Positions 1-7,691 of a stretch of 64,000 nt of DNA are shown piece after piece. The position numbers and the translations under genes are program-made. Every line of letters starts with the position of its first letter. Within the stretch, counting starts at the first letter, position 1. Source of the stretch: DAIDKA01 sp036521075 (GTDB lineage Bacteria > Pseudomonadota > Gammaproteobacteria > Steroidobacterales > Steroidobacteraceae); assembly GCA_036521075.1 (NCBI GenBank), contig DATDIL010000031.1:1-64000 (forward strand), in the 5' to 3' direction. The notes under the pieces were generated by a model that was not told the DNA's origin, made no database searches, and saw only the letters and a program-made list of their open reading frames with translations.

Positions 1-125
1 ATCTTTGCTGCATCGCAATTGCCGCACTTGGGGCAGACCGGGCCGGTGGGCCACAGGTACGATTCAACATAGTCGTAAGCGGCTTGTTCGTCGTGGTAGT
101 GGGCGGCACTGAGGTTCGAATTCAT
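1..125 (-). CDS. IS1595-family transposase, N-terminal part (runs off left edge)
   Basis: Only the first 41 codons lie in the window. The product begins MNSNLSAAHYHDEQ and carries a motif WPTGPVCPKCGNC, the N-terminal zinc ribbon typical of IS1595-type transposases, which normally have about 300 residues and a C-terminal DDE domain. A Shine-Dalgarno sequence GGAGAAG lies five bases before the ATG at 125, which fixes the start. The family assignment rests on the short N-terminus alone. An intact insertion sequence would need the rest of the gene and the left inverted repeat outside the window. Confidence 0.6.
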   Translation of the reverse strand, partial: MNSNLSAAHYHDEQAAYDYVESYLWPTGPVCPKCGNCDAAK

Positions 126-148
126 AAGGGCTTCTCCGGTATGGAGAA

Positions 149-177
149 ATCATGCGCTTTCATGATGGGTATGTCAA
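149..177 (-). promoter_or_regulatory. Putative sigma70 promoter of the transposase gene
   Basis: Read leftwards, TTGACA (172-177) is followed after 17 bases by CATGAT (149-154), a perfect -35 box and a four-of-six -10 box, about 24 bases before the transposase start. It fits a weak housekeeping promoter; there is no experimental support. Confidence 0.4.
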
Positions 178-420
178 GTGAAACATCGCCACCTCAGTTC
201 GCATAATGTATATTATGTTAAATATACCGGTGAGGTACTGGACCACGATCCGATGCGCCACTGCCACCGCCGCTCCCCGATCCGCCGTTCTGACAACCCG
301 AGAATGACCGCGGCGCAAACCGTGAACAAACAGCCCATCCAATTAGCTGACCGCTCCCAAGTTGTGCCAGCTGGCGCCCGAGGGACTAACTCCCCAATTT
401 CCGGGCTTATCGCCCAAGCG

Positions 421-451
421 TTAATGTTATACTTAAATATAATATAGGAGA
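421..451 (+). promoter_or_regulatory. AT-rich promoter/operator and RBS of the mazEF-type operon
   Basis: An island of almost pure A and T sits in otherwise GC-rich DNA. It contains TTATA (427-431) and TATAA (438-442) as an inverted repeat around CTTAAA, then the Shine-Dalgarno sequence TAGGAG (446-451), and the antitoxin ATG at 456. MazE-type antitoxins usually bind such palindromes to repress their own operon, so this is the likely autoregulatory operator. This is inferred from position and symmetry. Confidence 0.5.
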
Positions 452-455
452 CGCC

Positions 456-713
456 ATGGCAACCACGACTCTGCGCAAGGTCGGCGGCTCTGTGATGCTC
501 GCAGTACCCCCTGCGATGCTGGACTCACTAAGGCTAGTTCCCGGCTCCAAGGTCAACCTGAGCGTTGAAGATGGGCGCCTCGTCGTGGGCCCGCAGGCGC
601 GGCTGCACTACACGCTCGCGCAACTGCTGGCGCAGTCGGACTACAGCCATGGCCCTACCGCTGAAGATGAGCGGTGGACAAATGGCGGTTCCGTTGGCGA
701 GGAGCTGCTGTGA
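456..713 (+). CDS. AbrB/MazE-type antitoxin
   Basis: This 85-residue protein has an N-terminal SpoVT-AbrB swapped-hairpin DNA-binding domain: TLRKVGGSVMLAVPPAMLD is followed by a loop and VNLSVEDGRLVV, as in MazE, PemI and ChpI antitoxins. The C-terminal half (about residues 50-85, acidic, with EDERW and GEELL) is the expected flexible toxin-binding tail. The gene overlaps the toxin gene by the bases GTGA, so translation is probably coupled. Its role would be to bind and neutralise the MazF-like RNase and to repress the operon together with it. The AT-rich palindromic DNA directly upstream supports autoregulation. Confidence 0.9.
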   Translation: MATTTLRKVGGSVMLAVPPAMLDSLRLVPGSKVNLSVEDGRLVVGPQARLHYTLAQLLAQSDYSHGPTAEDERWTNGGSVGEELL

Positions 714-1039
714 ATCGAGGCGACATCTACTGGGTGTCGCTTGATCCAACACCAGGGCATGAGCAGCAGGGGACCAGGCCGGTCCTGATCGTGACGCCAG
801 CGGCGTTCAATGCGGTGACGAAGACACCGCTGGTGGTTCCTATTACTACGGGTGCAGATTTCGCCCGCAAGATCGGGTTTGCTGTGCCCCTCACGGGGAC
901 CAAGAAGACGACAGGGATTGTCCGGTGTGACCAGCCGCGTGTGCTGAGCATCGCGGCGCGTAACGGCCGCAAGGTCGAGGCGGTACCTGATTCCGTCATG
1001 AATGAGGTGCTGGCGAAGTTGGCGACCTTGATCGAGTGA
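710..1039 (+). CDS. MazF/PemK/ChpB-type endoribonuclease toxin
   Basis: The 109-residue product starts VNRGDIYWVSLDPT, contains GHEQQGTRPVLIV, then PLVVPIT and a GIVRCDQPRVL segment. These are the conserved strands and catalytic region of MazF-fold mRNA interferases, and the length is normal. I chose the GTG at 710 because it overlaps the antitoxin stop and puts the conserved NRGD(I/V)Y at the N-terminus; an in-frame ATG at 674 would add 12 residues not seen in the family. The pair forms a complete type II toxin-antitoxin module beside a transposase gene. Its likely action is cleavage of mRNA when the antitoxin is degraded; the cleavage site cannot be read from sequence. Confidence 0.9.
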   Translation: MNRGDIYWVSLDPTPGHEQQGTRPVLIVTPAAFNAVTKTPLVVPITTGADFARKIGFAVPLTGTKKTTGIVRCDQPRVLSIAARNGRKVEAVPDSVMNEVLAKLATLIE

Positions 1040-1048
1040 TCTATCAGG

Positions 1049-1078
1049 GGCCCTGCACATGCAGGGCCTCTTTCTTTG
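1049..1078 (+). terminator. Rho-independent terminator of the toxin-antitoxin operon
   Basis: A perfect 8-bp stem GGCCCTGC/GCAGGGCC with a four-base loop (ACAT) begins 10 bases after the toxin stop. It is followed by TCTTTCTTTG. Confidence 0.75.
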
Positions 1079-1196
1079 ATTTCGCGAATTCGCGGCTCAG
1101 TAACCCTCCTGCGTTGAGTAGGCGCGCGCACGCGGCATTGCGTGCGAAGATTAGCTACTGGCGATTTGGCTGCTCGGGCAACAACGGGACGAAGCG

Positions 1197-1985
1197 ATGG
1201 ATCTGGGAATTCGTGGCCGCAAGGCCATCATCAATGGCGGCAGCGCCGGTATGGGAAAGGCCGCGGCGTTCGCGCTGGCGCACGAGGGTGTGGACCTGGT
1301 GATATCGGCGCGGGGCGATGCTCGTTTGCATGCGACAGCAGCGGAAATCGCGGCTGCCACGGGCGTAAACGTCGTCGCGGTGGTGGCAGACCATTCGCAG
1401 GCTGAAGGGTCCGCGCGCATTCTTGCGGCCTGCCCGGCACCGGACATTCTGGTGGGAACCTGTTCGCCGCCGCCCATGACCGAAGACTATCGAGCCATCG
1501 ATGCCGCGCAGTGGCAGACAAGTCTCGACACCGGTCTCCTAAGTCCCGTGCACTTCATGAACGCCGTACTTGCGGGCATGGTGGCGCGTCGCTGGGGCCG
1601 CATCGTCAATATCGCCAGCATTGCCGCCAAATATCCGCTGGAATTGCGCATCCTGTCCGGTGCCCCGCGCGCGGCATTGATCAACTACGCCGGAGCGGTC
1701 GCACTGCGCGTGGCACAGCACGGCGTCACCATCAACAACGTGCTGCCCGGCATGTTTCATACCGCCTTCGCCGAACAGCACTTTGGGGCACGGGCGCTTG
1801 CCAATGGGACCACCTATGAAGTCGAGGTCGCGAGTTTCACCGAGACCTGTCGCATTGCGGCGCGCCGCTTCGGGGATACGCAGGATGTGGGTGCGTTGGT
1901 AGCCTGGTTGTGCAGCCGCTTTGCCGGCTATATCACCGGCCAGAGCATCGTGATTGACGGCGGCGCGACGCGCTCGACGTTCTAG
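1197..1985 (+). CDS. SDR-family oxidoreductase lacking the usual YxxxK motif
   Basis: This 262-residue protein has a Rossmann fold with the cofactor loop GGSAGMG at residues 14-20 and the C-terminal pattern YITGQSIVIDGG, both typical of classical short-chain dehydrogenases. The catalytic region is unusual: after NIASIAAKYP, where classical enzymes have Tyr-x3-Lys, the sequence reads SGAPRAALINYAG, so the Lys is absent and the Tyr does not align. A subgroup of SDRs with 'NGAR' in this place is known and often annotated as 3-oxoacyl-ACP reductase. The substrate is unknown. The gene converges with the first carotenoid oxygenase gene, and product handling of that enzyme is only a guess. Confidence 0.75.
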   Translation: MDLGIRGRKAIINGGSAGMGKAAAFALAHEGVDLVISARGDARLHATAAEIAAATGVNVVAVVADHSQAEGSARILAACPAPDILVGTCSPPPMTEDYRAIDAAQWQTSLDTGLLSPVHFMNAVLAGMVARRWGRIVNIASIAAKYPLELRILSGAPRAALINYAGAVALRVAQHGVTINNVLPGMFHTAFAEQHFGARALANGTTYEVEVASFTETCRIAARRFGDTQDVGALVAWLCSRFAGYITGQSIVIDGGATRSTF

Positions 1986-2003
1986 GTTTTGCAGGGTCGC
2001 CCG

Positions 2004-3521
2004 TCACACATACGGTCCGCCGATAAAATCCGGATCTGAGTCGAAGTCGAAGGGCAGATCGCGTGATGACACCCAGCAACCGTGTACCTGCATGTGCAGT
2101 CGAAACGGCAGTTTGACCCGCCCGATCGGGCCTTGCGCCAAATGCTGCGCGTCCGCGATGACCAGTTCGCTCCTCATCTGTGCGTAATCGTCGGCAACGC
2201 CAATGAGGTAGCCATCGCCTTCCTCTGCATCATGCTGTCGCGGGACGAACTGTGGCTCTGAGAGTCCATGGGCACCGCCGGCCGCGAACCGATCGGCGCG
2301 ACGTGATGTGTAATCCAAGCGGTACCACACGTTCGGAACCCCTCCTGCCAAGCTGCGATCGCGCGCGTCGCTGATCGGCAAGGCGGGCTCCGTGAGCAGG
2401 TTGAAGCTATAGCGAAATGGCAGAGTGATGTAGCGATCGTCCATCCGGGTGAAACTGGTGGGTTGAATCTCCGGAAACAGGATCTGCTCCTGCCAAGCGT
2501 CATCCCCGTGTCTGGACAGATCAAAGGTCCAGCGGCGGATCGTATTGCGCCGGGCTTCGTCGTCGAACGCGGATCCATCAAGGTTCGGAAACTGTGGATT
2601 GAAGTTGCCGCGGGCCACCGGTGCATCGAGGATAACCTTGTTCCCCTCGGTGCGGGCATTGGTCACATGGATGAGCATGGCACGATCATGCGGCCCCCTG
2701 AACCACCGCACGTCCTCGGCCGTACCGTCACGCGGAAGGATGCCGACCCAGGCGGGAACAGTTCGATCATAGGCCCAGTGATTCAGGCCCTGCTTGAGTC
2801 GCTCAAGTCTCGTCACCATGGCGGTCGTCGGCAATATTATATGTCGCTGCGTGATTGCAAAATCGTGCATCATCGAGACGATGGGTGATTTGAACCACAC
2901 TTGACGCGTCAGTTGGCCGCTCGGGTCAAAGAACTGCACCGAAATGTCGTCCGTCAAATCGCCCTTCGCCTCGTACGAAAAGGCAATCATTTCCCCGCTT
3001 AGTGGATCGATTTTCGGGTGCGCAGTGAACGTTTTGGCTTCAAGGCGGCCCTCGAAGTCGTATTCGCCCAGTGTCTTCAGCGAATGCGGATCCAGAAGCA
3101 TCGGCGGACTGCTTTCTTTGAGGCAGTAGAGCTTTCCCGCATGAACCAGTGGCGTGGTATTGCCCGTATTCATCGACAGGCCGGCGACACTCGGATCGTT
3201 CGTGTATTTGTTGCGGTAAACTCCGAACAGGGGGCGGCGCGCCGCCCTTTCGGCGACGTAACGCGGCGTGCGAATGTAACGCGTGCGGAAATCGACATGA
3301 CCGTTACGGAACCGAAACAAGTCCACGGCCCCGTCGGCATTGTAGGGAATATCATTCCGCATTCGCTGCGGATAGCGCCGGTCGATGCAGGTCCGGTAGA
3401 ACGAACCATCGAGATCGGGCGGAATGTGGCCCTCGACCTCACAATCGTGAATATCCGCTTCAAAGCGCATCGGCGCAGAGAAGCCCGTATGGACGGAATC
3501 CTTGTGAAACGTAATGCTCAT
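2004..3521 (-). CDS. Carotenoid oxygenase family (lignostilbene-dioxygenase-like) protein 1
   Basis: The product, about 505 residues, is a seven-bladed propeller dioxygenase of the carotenoid cleavage/lignostilbene family. Four iron-binding His residues are visible at about 168 (FTAHPKI), 219 (MMHDFAI), 285 (LIHVTN) and 480 (VHGCW), together with the N-terminal DLDGSFYR segment. Members split a C=C bond with O2, in carotenoids, apocarotenoids or stilbenes. Soluble proteins of this length near aromatic genes are often lignostilbene-type. I chose the ATG at 3521 because GGGGGATGGA lies just before it; in-frame upstream starts exist at 3536 and 3560. It is divergent from the GST gene. A second paralogue lies 4 kb away. 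Confidence 0.88.
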   Translation of the reverse strand: MSITFHKDSVHTGFSAPMRFEADIHDCEVEGHIPPDLDGSFYRTCIDRRYPQRMRNDIPYNADGAVDLFRFRNGHVDFRTRYIRTPRYVAERAARRPLFGVYRNKYTNDPSVAGLSMNTGNTTPLVHAGKLYCLKESSPPMLLDPHSLKTLGEYDFEGRLEAKTFTAHPKIDPLSGEMIAFSYEAKGDLTDDISVQFFDPSGQLTRQVWFKSPIVSMMHDFAITQRHIILPTTAMVTRLERLKQGLNHWAYDRTVPAWVGILPRDGTAEDVRWFRGPHDRAMLIHVTNARTEGNKVILDAPVARGNFNPQFPNLDGSAFDDEARRNTIRRWTFDLSRHGDDAWQEQILFPEIQPTSFTRMDDRYITLPFRYSFNLLTEPALPISDARDRSLAGGVPNVWYRLDYTSRRADRFAAGGAHGLSEPQFVPRQHDAEEGDGYLIGVADDYAQMRSELVIADAQHLAQGPIGRVKLPFRLHMQVHGCWVSSRDLPFDFDSDPDFIGGPYV

Positions 3522-3641
3522 TCCATCCCCCGACATTGATGGCGCAAATTGTATCGGCATTCAGAATGCCGAGGTACACTTCGCGGCAACCGCCCGCGGC
3601 GCGCGCTCTGGCGGGCTGACCACGGTTGTGGAGAGAAGAGC

Positions 3642-4247
3642 ATGAAGCTGTATCATTTTCCCGCCTCGACGTTCGCGCGGCGAGTGCGAATCGCACTGCT
3701 TGAGAAGAGCATCCCCTGCGAGTTGATCGAGGTAAACCTGCCTGCGGGACAACACAAGGAGGACTGGTACGCGGCCCTCAATCCGTACCTGAAGGTTCCG
3801 ACGCTGGTGGACGGGGACCTTGCGCTGTATGAGTCGGCTGCGATTCTGACCTACCTGGAGGCTACCCACCCCACCCCACCGCTCGTGCCGGGCGATGCAG
3901 GCGGCCGTGCACTTGTCGACATGCACGTGCGGCTGTGCGATGCGCACGTCGGCCGCTTCGCCGGAGCGATCCTGTTTCCGAAGCGTTTCCTGCCCGAGGC
4001 AAATTGGGACCGCGAAGCGATGCAGGCCGCTCGCAAGGAGATCGACCGGCACCTGATCAACATCGAGCGCGAGCTTGGCGACCGGCACTACCTCGTGGGG
4101 GAGTCTTTCACCCTCGCTGACGTTGCCTACCTGCCGTTCCTGCACTTCCTTGCCATGATGGAGGTTGGCGCCGGCCCGCGGGTGAAGGCATGGGCCGAAC
4201 GTCTCCTGGCCCGACCGAGCGCCCGGGCGACGGTGCCTGCAAGATAG
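3642..4247 (+). CDS. Glutathione S-transferase
   Basis: This 201-residue protein has the N-terminal thioredoxin-like domain (LYHFPASTFARRVRIALLEK, then the cis-proline segment KVPTL and the glutathione-binding ESAAI) and a helical C-terminal domain with FTLADVAYLP, the conserved N-capping box of GSTs. The N-terminal serine in PASTF is the probable glutathione-activating residue. It may conjugate or reduce electrophiles made by neighbouring oxygenases. A role like the LigE/LigF beta-etherases is possible in this context, but nothing specific in the sequence shows it. The start ATG at 3642 follows GAGAAGAG. Confidence 0.88.
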   Translation: MKLYHFPASTFARRVRIALLEKSIPCELIEVNLPAGQHKEDWYAALNPYLKVPTLVDGDLALYESAAILTYLEATHPTPPLVPGDAGGRALVDMHVRLCDAHVGRFAGAILFPKRFLPEANWDREAMQAARKEIDRHLINIERELGDRHYLVGESFTLADVAYLPFLHFLAMMEVGAGPRVKAWAERLLARPSARATVPAR

Positions 4248-4384
4248 GCGCAGCGGACTTCCAAACTGCGGCACTGCAGCGTCCCGCGCGGGGCTGCCTC
4301 ATAACTCGTCCGATCGATTGCGATTCGTCCGCCCGGACTGCAAACTGCGCGACGACAGAACCATTTCGTCCACAGGGGGAAGCC

Positions 4385-4879
4385 ATGCGAGCTAGCCTAA
4401 AAGTCGGCCTGATTACGGCGCTGATGTTGAGTTTTGGCGGGATCGTCCACGCCCAGGATGCGGTCGTCGGAGCTCCCGATGCGGAGGCACTTTTCCACAG
4501 CAAGAACCCAAAGTATGAGAAGAACAAGCAGGCGGCCTATCACATCATGAAAGAACTGCTTGAAGCGAACCACTGGGAAATGACGGACAAGTGGATCACT
4601 GCGCGTTATATCCAGCACAATCCGCAGGCTGCGAATGGGCGCGCCGCCGTGGTAAAGTTCTTTACGGAAGTACGGAAGCGCAAGCCGTCGCCTATTCCCG
4701 AGAAATTGGGTACGCCAATCGTTTCGGTCGTCGCCGAAGGCGATTATGTGATTGTGACGCAACCCCGGACAATGAAGGATTCCAAGGATCCGACGAAGAC
4801 CTACACCACCACGTGGTTTGATATGTGGCGCTTCGTGGATGGGAAAGCTGACGAGCACTGGGACCCGGCCACGCGCTAG
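4385..4879 (+). CDS. Exported NTF2/SnoaL-like protein
   Basis: The 164-residue product has an N-terminal signal peptide (hydrophobic stretch ending VHAQD, about residue 21) followed by a SnoaL/NTF2-like fold domain. YIQHNP and the C-terminal WFDMWRFVDGKADEHWD are the characteristic pieces of the family. These small cone-shaped proteins bind or isomerise hydrophobic molecules; here the site would be periplasmic. A paralogue with the same YIQHNP...GR motif lies at 44730-45272. The substrate cannot be told. A Shine-Dalgarno-like AGGGGGAAG precedes the ATG. Confidence 0.8.
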   Translation: MRASLKVGLITALMLSFGGIVHAQDAVVGAPDAEALFHSKNPKYEKNKQAAYHIMKELLEANHWEMTDKWITARYIQHNPQAANGRAAVVKFFTEVRKRKPSPIPEKLGTPIVSVVAEGDYVIVTQPRTMKDSKDPTKTYTTTWFDMWRFVDGKADEHWDPATR

Positions 4880-5071
4880 AGGCGCCCCGCTTGCCACGGG
4901 CGGCGGGCGCAGCGTTCGCCGCCCTCCCCGTATATCTGCGGGCGTGATGCGCGGCACCATGCGCATGAGAACCAGCGCCGCTTACAATCTGGGCGCGGGG
5001 AGTCTAAGCTCGCCACCATCATGGCGGTCACGCGACAATGACCGCGCGCAAGTCTTGCGACGAGGGGCACC

Positions 5072-5524
5072 ATGAAGTACGCCATCTGGTTTGTGCGACT
5101 CGTGTTCGCGGCTTGGATGATTCCATCGGGTTTGAATCATTTCGTTACGCTGTTCCCACAGCCGATGGGCACCAAGCCCTTAAGCCACGAACTGATTGTG
5201 GCCCTGCTTGACAGTCACCTGTTCGACCTGGTCAAGGCCGTTGAGTTCTTGGCCGGGGTGAGCGTCATGACCGGCCTCTACACCCCGCTCGTACTCCTCA
5301 TGTGCATGCCGGTCTCCTTTTGCGTGTTTTTCTGGGATACGCCGCTGGAGGGGTGGACCTCGCGTGCGGCGGTTTTCGGCTGTTCGGTGTTTTTCTGCAA
5401 TATCGTCCTGTGCCTGGCTCACCTGAGCAGCTATCGCTCGATGTTCACCCTGCGATCGAAGCCACAGGCCATCGGCACATCCGGCGCGGAGAAAATCGTG
5501 CAGCCGGCGGGGGCGCGGCCATGA
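5072..5524 (+). CDS. DoxX-like inner-membrane protein
   Basis: This 150-residue protein is almost entirely hydrophobic, with four predicted membrane helices, and begins MKYAIWFVRLVFAAWMIPSG with HFVTLFPQP and ELIVALLDSHLFDLVKAVEFLAGV. This is the layout of DoxX/DUF417-like proteins, membrane proteins linked to redox or thiosulfate metabolism in some species but mostly of unknown role. Its stop overlaps the ATG of the next gene (ATGA), which encodes a related protein, so the two are co-translated. Together with the aldo/keto reductase downstream they form a plus-strand operon candidate. Confidence 0.75.
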   Translation: MKYAIWFVRLVFAAWMIPSGLNHFVTLFPQPMGTKPLSHELIVALLDSHLFDLVKAVEFLAGVSVMTGLYTPLVLLMCMPVSFCVFFWDTPLEGWTSRAAVFGCSVFFCNIVLCLAHLSSYRSMFTLRSKPQAIGTSGAEKIVQPAGARP

Positions 5525-6336
5525 AACAGCTCATTCCCCTCGGCCGCCTGATCTTCGGTGCCTGGATGCTGGCCAACGGTGCCAACTACCTCTTCGTCTC
5601 GCTCTGGCCCCAGCCCATCGGCCATGAGCCGCTTGCCATTGAGCTGATGGCTTCCCTTGTTCATTCGGGATTGCTCGGCGTCGCCATGACGATCCAGTTG
5701 GTGACGGGAGCGCTGATCCTCACCGGCTTGTGCGTGCCGGTGGCGCTGTGCGTGGTGATGCCGATCTCGACCTGCGCACTTTTCTGGTCGCTGATCCTGG
5801 ATCATCAGCCGCTGGGCGTGCTCCTGGCATTGGCCGCCTTCGCCCTTAACGGTTTGTTGATGCTGGCCTACCTCGAGTACTACCGCGGGGCGCTGCGGCG
5901 GCAGGCGCTCACATTTGGCGAATCACCTGCAGGGCAGAAGTCTTTTTATTTCGTGTTCGTGAATCCCAATGGCCGCACGCGGCGCGGCCAATTCGCGGCC
6001 GCCCTGCTCACGCTCCTTGCCGTAGCCGCCTTCTACGCGTTCCTGGTGAAGGGGGCCACCGCGCATTGGTGTGTGCTCATGCTGGTCTTTCCGGGCGCCA
6101 TACTGCATGCCCGGCGCCTGCACGACATGGGCTATGGGGCCTGGCCACTGCTCATCCCGGTAGTGCTCACGCTCGTGGCCTTCGCCAACTGGCTGCATGT
6201 CGTCAGCTATGGCGCCCCATTCGACACCGCCATGCCGCTGACCGCGCTCGCCGTCTGTGCAGCGTTCGCGCTGTGGGGCTGCATTGGCAACGGTCAGGCC
6301 GAAGCCAATCGGTTCGGGATGCCGGCAGCCGCCTAA
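5521..6336 (+). CDS. DoxX-like domain fused to a DUF805 domain
   Basis: The 271-residue product has two parts. Residues 1-130 repeat the DoxX-like pattern of the upstream neighbour (LGRLIFGAWMLANGANYLF, IELMASLVHSGLLGV). Residues 140-271 match DUF805 membrane proteins: SFYFVFVNPNGRTRRGQF, then LHARRLHDMGYGAWPLLI and the end GNGQAEANRFG. I count seven to eight hydrophobic helices. DUF805 proteins are usually stand-alone and of unknown function. The start ATG overlaps the stop of the previous gene. A fusion of these two families suggests they act together in the membrane; no activity can be assigned. Confidence 0.78.
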   Translation: MKQLIPLGRLIFGAWMLANGANYLFVSLWPQPIGHEPLAIELMASLVHSGLLGVAMTIQLVTGALILTGLCVPVALCVVMPISTCALFWSLILDHQPLGVLLALAAFALNGLLMLAYLEYYRGALRRQALTFGESPAGQKSFYFVFVNPNGRTRRGQFAAALLTLLAVAAFYAFLVKGATAHWCVLMLVFPGAILHARRLHDMGYGAWPLLIPVVLTLVAFANWLHVVSYGAPFDTAMPLTALAVCAAFALWGCIGNGQAEANRFGMPAAA

Positions 6337-6420
6337 GGCACGTCCGCGTCTGGAGAAAAACCCGCGCGCCGCGGTAAAGTGCAGCGCAGCGCACGCTCGT
6401 GCGCCAAGGAGAAAGGTGCC

Positions 6421-7368
6421 ATGGACACATCGCAAACATCTCATCTGTCGCGGCGTGATGCGCTGCGCGGCGCACTGGCGGTGGGTGCCGGCGCATTGCT
6501 GTCGAATCACGCCCTGGCGGTATCGGGCCCCACCCTGCCCCTGATCACCAAGCCCATCCCCGCGACCGGCGAGAGATTGCCGGCCGTCGGTTTGGGTACG
6601 GACAAATTTCAGCTGGATGAGCGTGGGCCGATACTGGCCGAGATTCAGCGCATGCAGCAGCTGGGCGGGACCGTAATCGACACGGCGGCGGCCTACGGGG
6701 ACGCCGAAACGCTCATCGGCGAGGCATTGGCCGGCAGTCGCGATCACATCTTCCTGGCCACCAAGCTCACCGAGAGCGGCCGCGGCTTCCGCGGTGGCGG
6801 AGTCGGCGGGCTGGCAAGTTTCGAACGCTCCCTGATGCGTCTGCGCACGACCAAGATCGATCTGTTACAAGTCCACAACCTGGATGGAGTCGAGGCGCTG
6901 CTGCCGCTGATGCAGCAGTGGAAACGGGCCGGGAAAATTCGTTACGTCGGCATTACCACTTCCCGTGTTGCGCAGCACGAGCAGATGATCGGCTATCTGC
7001 GCAAGTATCCATTGGATTTTGTCCAAGTCGACTACTCCTTGGATAACCGCGATGCCGCCAAGACCCTGCTGCCCCTCGCCCAGGACCGCCACGTTGCCGT
7101 TCTGGCCAACGTTCCGTTTGGTTTTGGTAGTCTGTTGCGTCAGGCACAGTCGCGCAAACTGCCACCCTGGGCCGCGGATATCGATGTCGGCAGCTGGGGC
7201 CAGTTTCTGCTCAAGTACGTGATCTCGCACCCGGCCGTCACCTGTGCAATACCCGGATCAACGCAGGTGGCGCATCTGACCGATAATCAGGGCGCCGCGC
7301 GCGGCCGCCTGCCTGACGAGGCCATGCGACGCCGGATGGAGCAGTTCTGGGATTCCGCAACCGGCTGA
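6421..7368 (+). CDS. Tat-exported aldo/keto reductase
   Basis: This 315-residue protein starts with a twin-arginine signal (SRRDALRG at residues 10-17, then a hydrophobic stretch to about 34), so the mature enzyme should be periplasmic. The catalytic tetrad of the aldo/keto reductase barrel is intact: Asp87 and Tyr92 in IDTAAAYG, Lys115 in ATKLT and His152 in VHNLD. Such Tat-exported reductases are common next to secreted oxidoreductases and use NAD(P)H or a bound flavin-like partner in ways that are not well known. The gene lies 84 bases after the DoxX-DUF805 gene, with GCCAAGGAGAAAGG as its RBS region. Confidence 0.85.
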   Translation: MDTSQTSHLSRRDALRGALAVGAGALLSNHALAVSGPTLPLITKPIPATGERLPAVGLGTDKFQLDERGPILAEIQRMQQLGGTVIDTAAAYGDAETLIGEALAGSRDHIFLATKLTESGRGFRGGGVGGLASFERSLMRLRTTKIDLLQVHNLDGVEALLPLMQQWKRAGKIRYVGITTSRVAQHEQMIGYLRKYPLDFVQVDYSLDNRDAAKTLLPLAQDRHVAVLANVPFGFGSLLRQAQSRKLPPWAADIDVGSWGQFLLKYVISHPAVTCAIPGSTQVAHLTDNQGAARGRLPDEAMRRRMEQFWDSATG

Positions 7369-7370
7369 CT

Positions 7371-7673
7371 TCAAGCGCGGCCGCCAACCTTGGCAAGCCA
7401 CCAACGCAGGCCGACGAACAAGAAGCGCCAATCGTGAAGGAACTCAGGTGGTTTTCCCTCGACCGCATGGCCGACGAACTGCAGGACCCATCCGATCACG
7501 AACATCGCGGTTGGGATCGCCCAGATGTCGTGAACGAACGGAATCACGAGAAAGAGCGGCAGCGACAGCGCGATCATTGGAATGCCCAGCGTATGACAGA
7601 ACCGATTCAGCGGATGCTGATGGCTAATCCCATATCGCACAATCCACTCATCCCATGGTCTGCCTGCGAACAT
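7371..7673 (-). CDS. DUF962/Mpo1-like membrane protein
   Basis: The 100-residue product contains YGISHQHPLNRFCHTLGIP and later QFVGHAVEGKPPEFL, the two conserved histidine-rich blocks of the DUF962 family, with two to three membrane helices between. Yeast Mpo1, a member, is an Fe(II) dioxygenase of 2-hydroxy fatty acid alpha-oxidation. Bacterial members are mostly uncharacterised. It is the last gene of a minus-strand set with carotenoid oxygenase 2 (18 bases apart) and a secreted protein, so all three are probably co-transcribed. An oxygenase role on a hydrophobic substrate would fit that neighbour, by inference. Confidence 0.85.
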   Translation of the reverse strand: MFAGRPWDEWIVRYGISHQHPLNRFCHTLGIPMIALSLPLFLVIPFVHDIWAIPTAMFVIGWVLQFVGHAVEGKPPEFLHDWRFLFVGLRWWLAKVGGRA

Positions 7674-7691
7674 GATGCCTCCCGATGCGTT

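Larger units (their letters stand above)
126..455. other. Intergenic region between transposase start and toxin-antitoxin genes
   Basis: I see no credible gene in these 330 bases. The region holds the leftward transposase promoter, the palindrome CATAAT-gtat-ATTATG at 202-217, and an AT-rich block just before the antitoxin. The right terminal inverted repeat of the insertion sequence should lie here, but I could not identify it without its left partner. The reading frame open on the plus strand from 178 has no recognisable product. Confidence 0.5.

Noticed and set aside
3642..4247. GST as a LigE/LigF-type beta-etherase
   Set aside because: The setting with lignostilbene-type enzymes is suggestive, but the sequence shows only the general GST fold, with no feature I can tie to beta-etherases.
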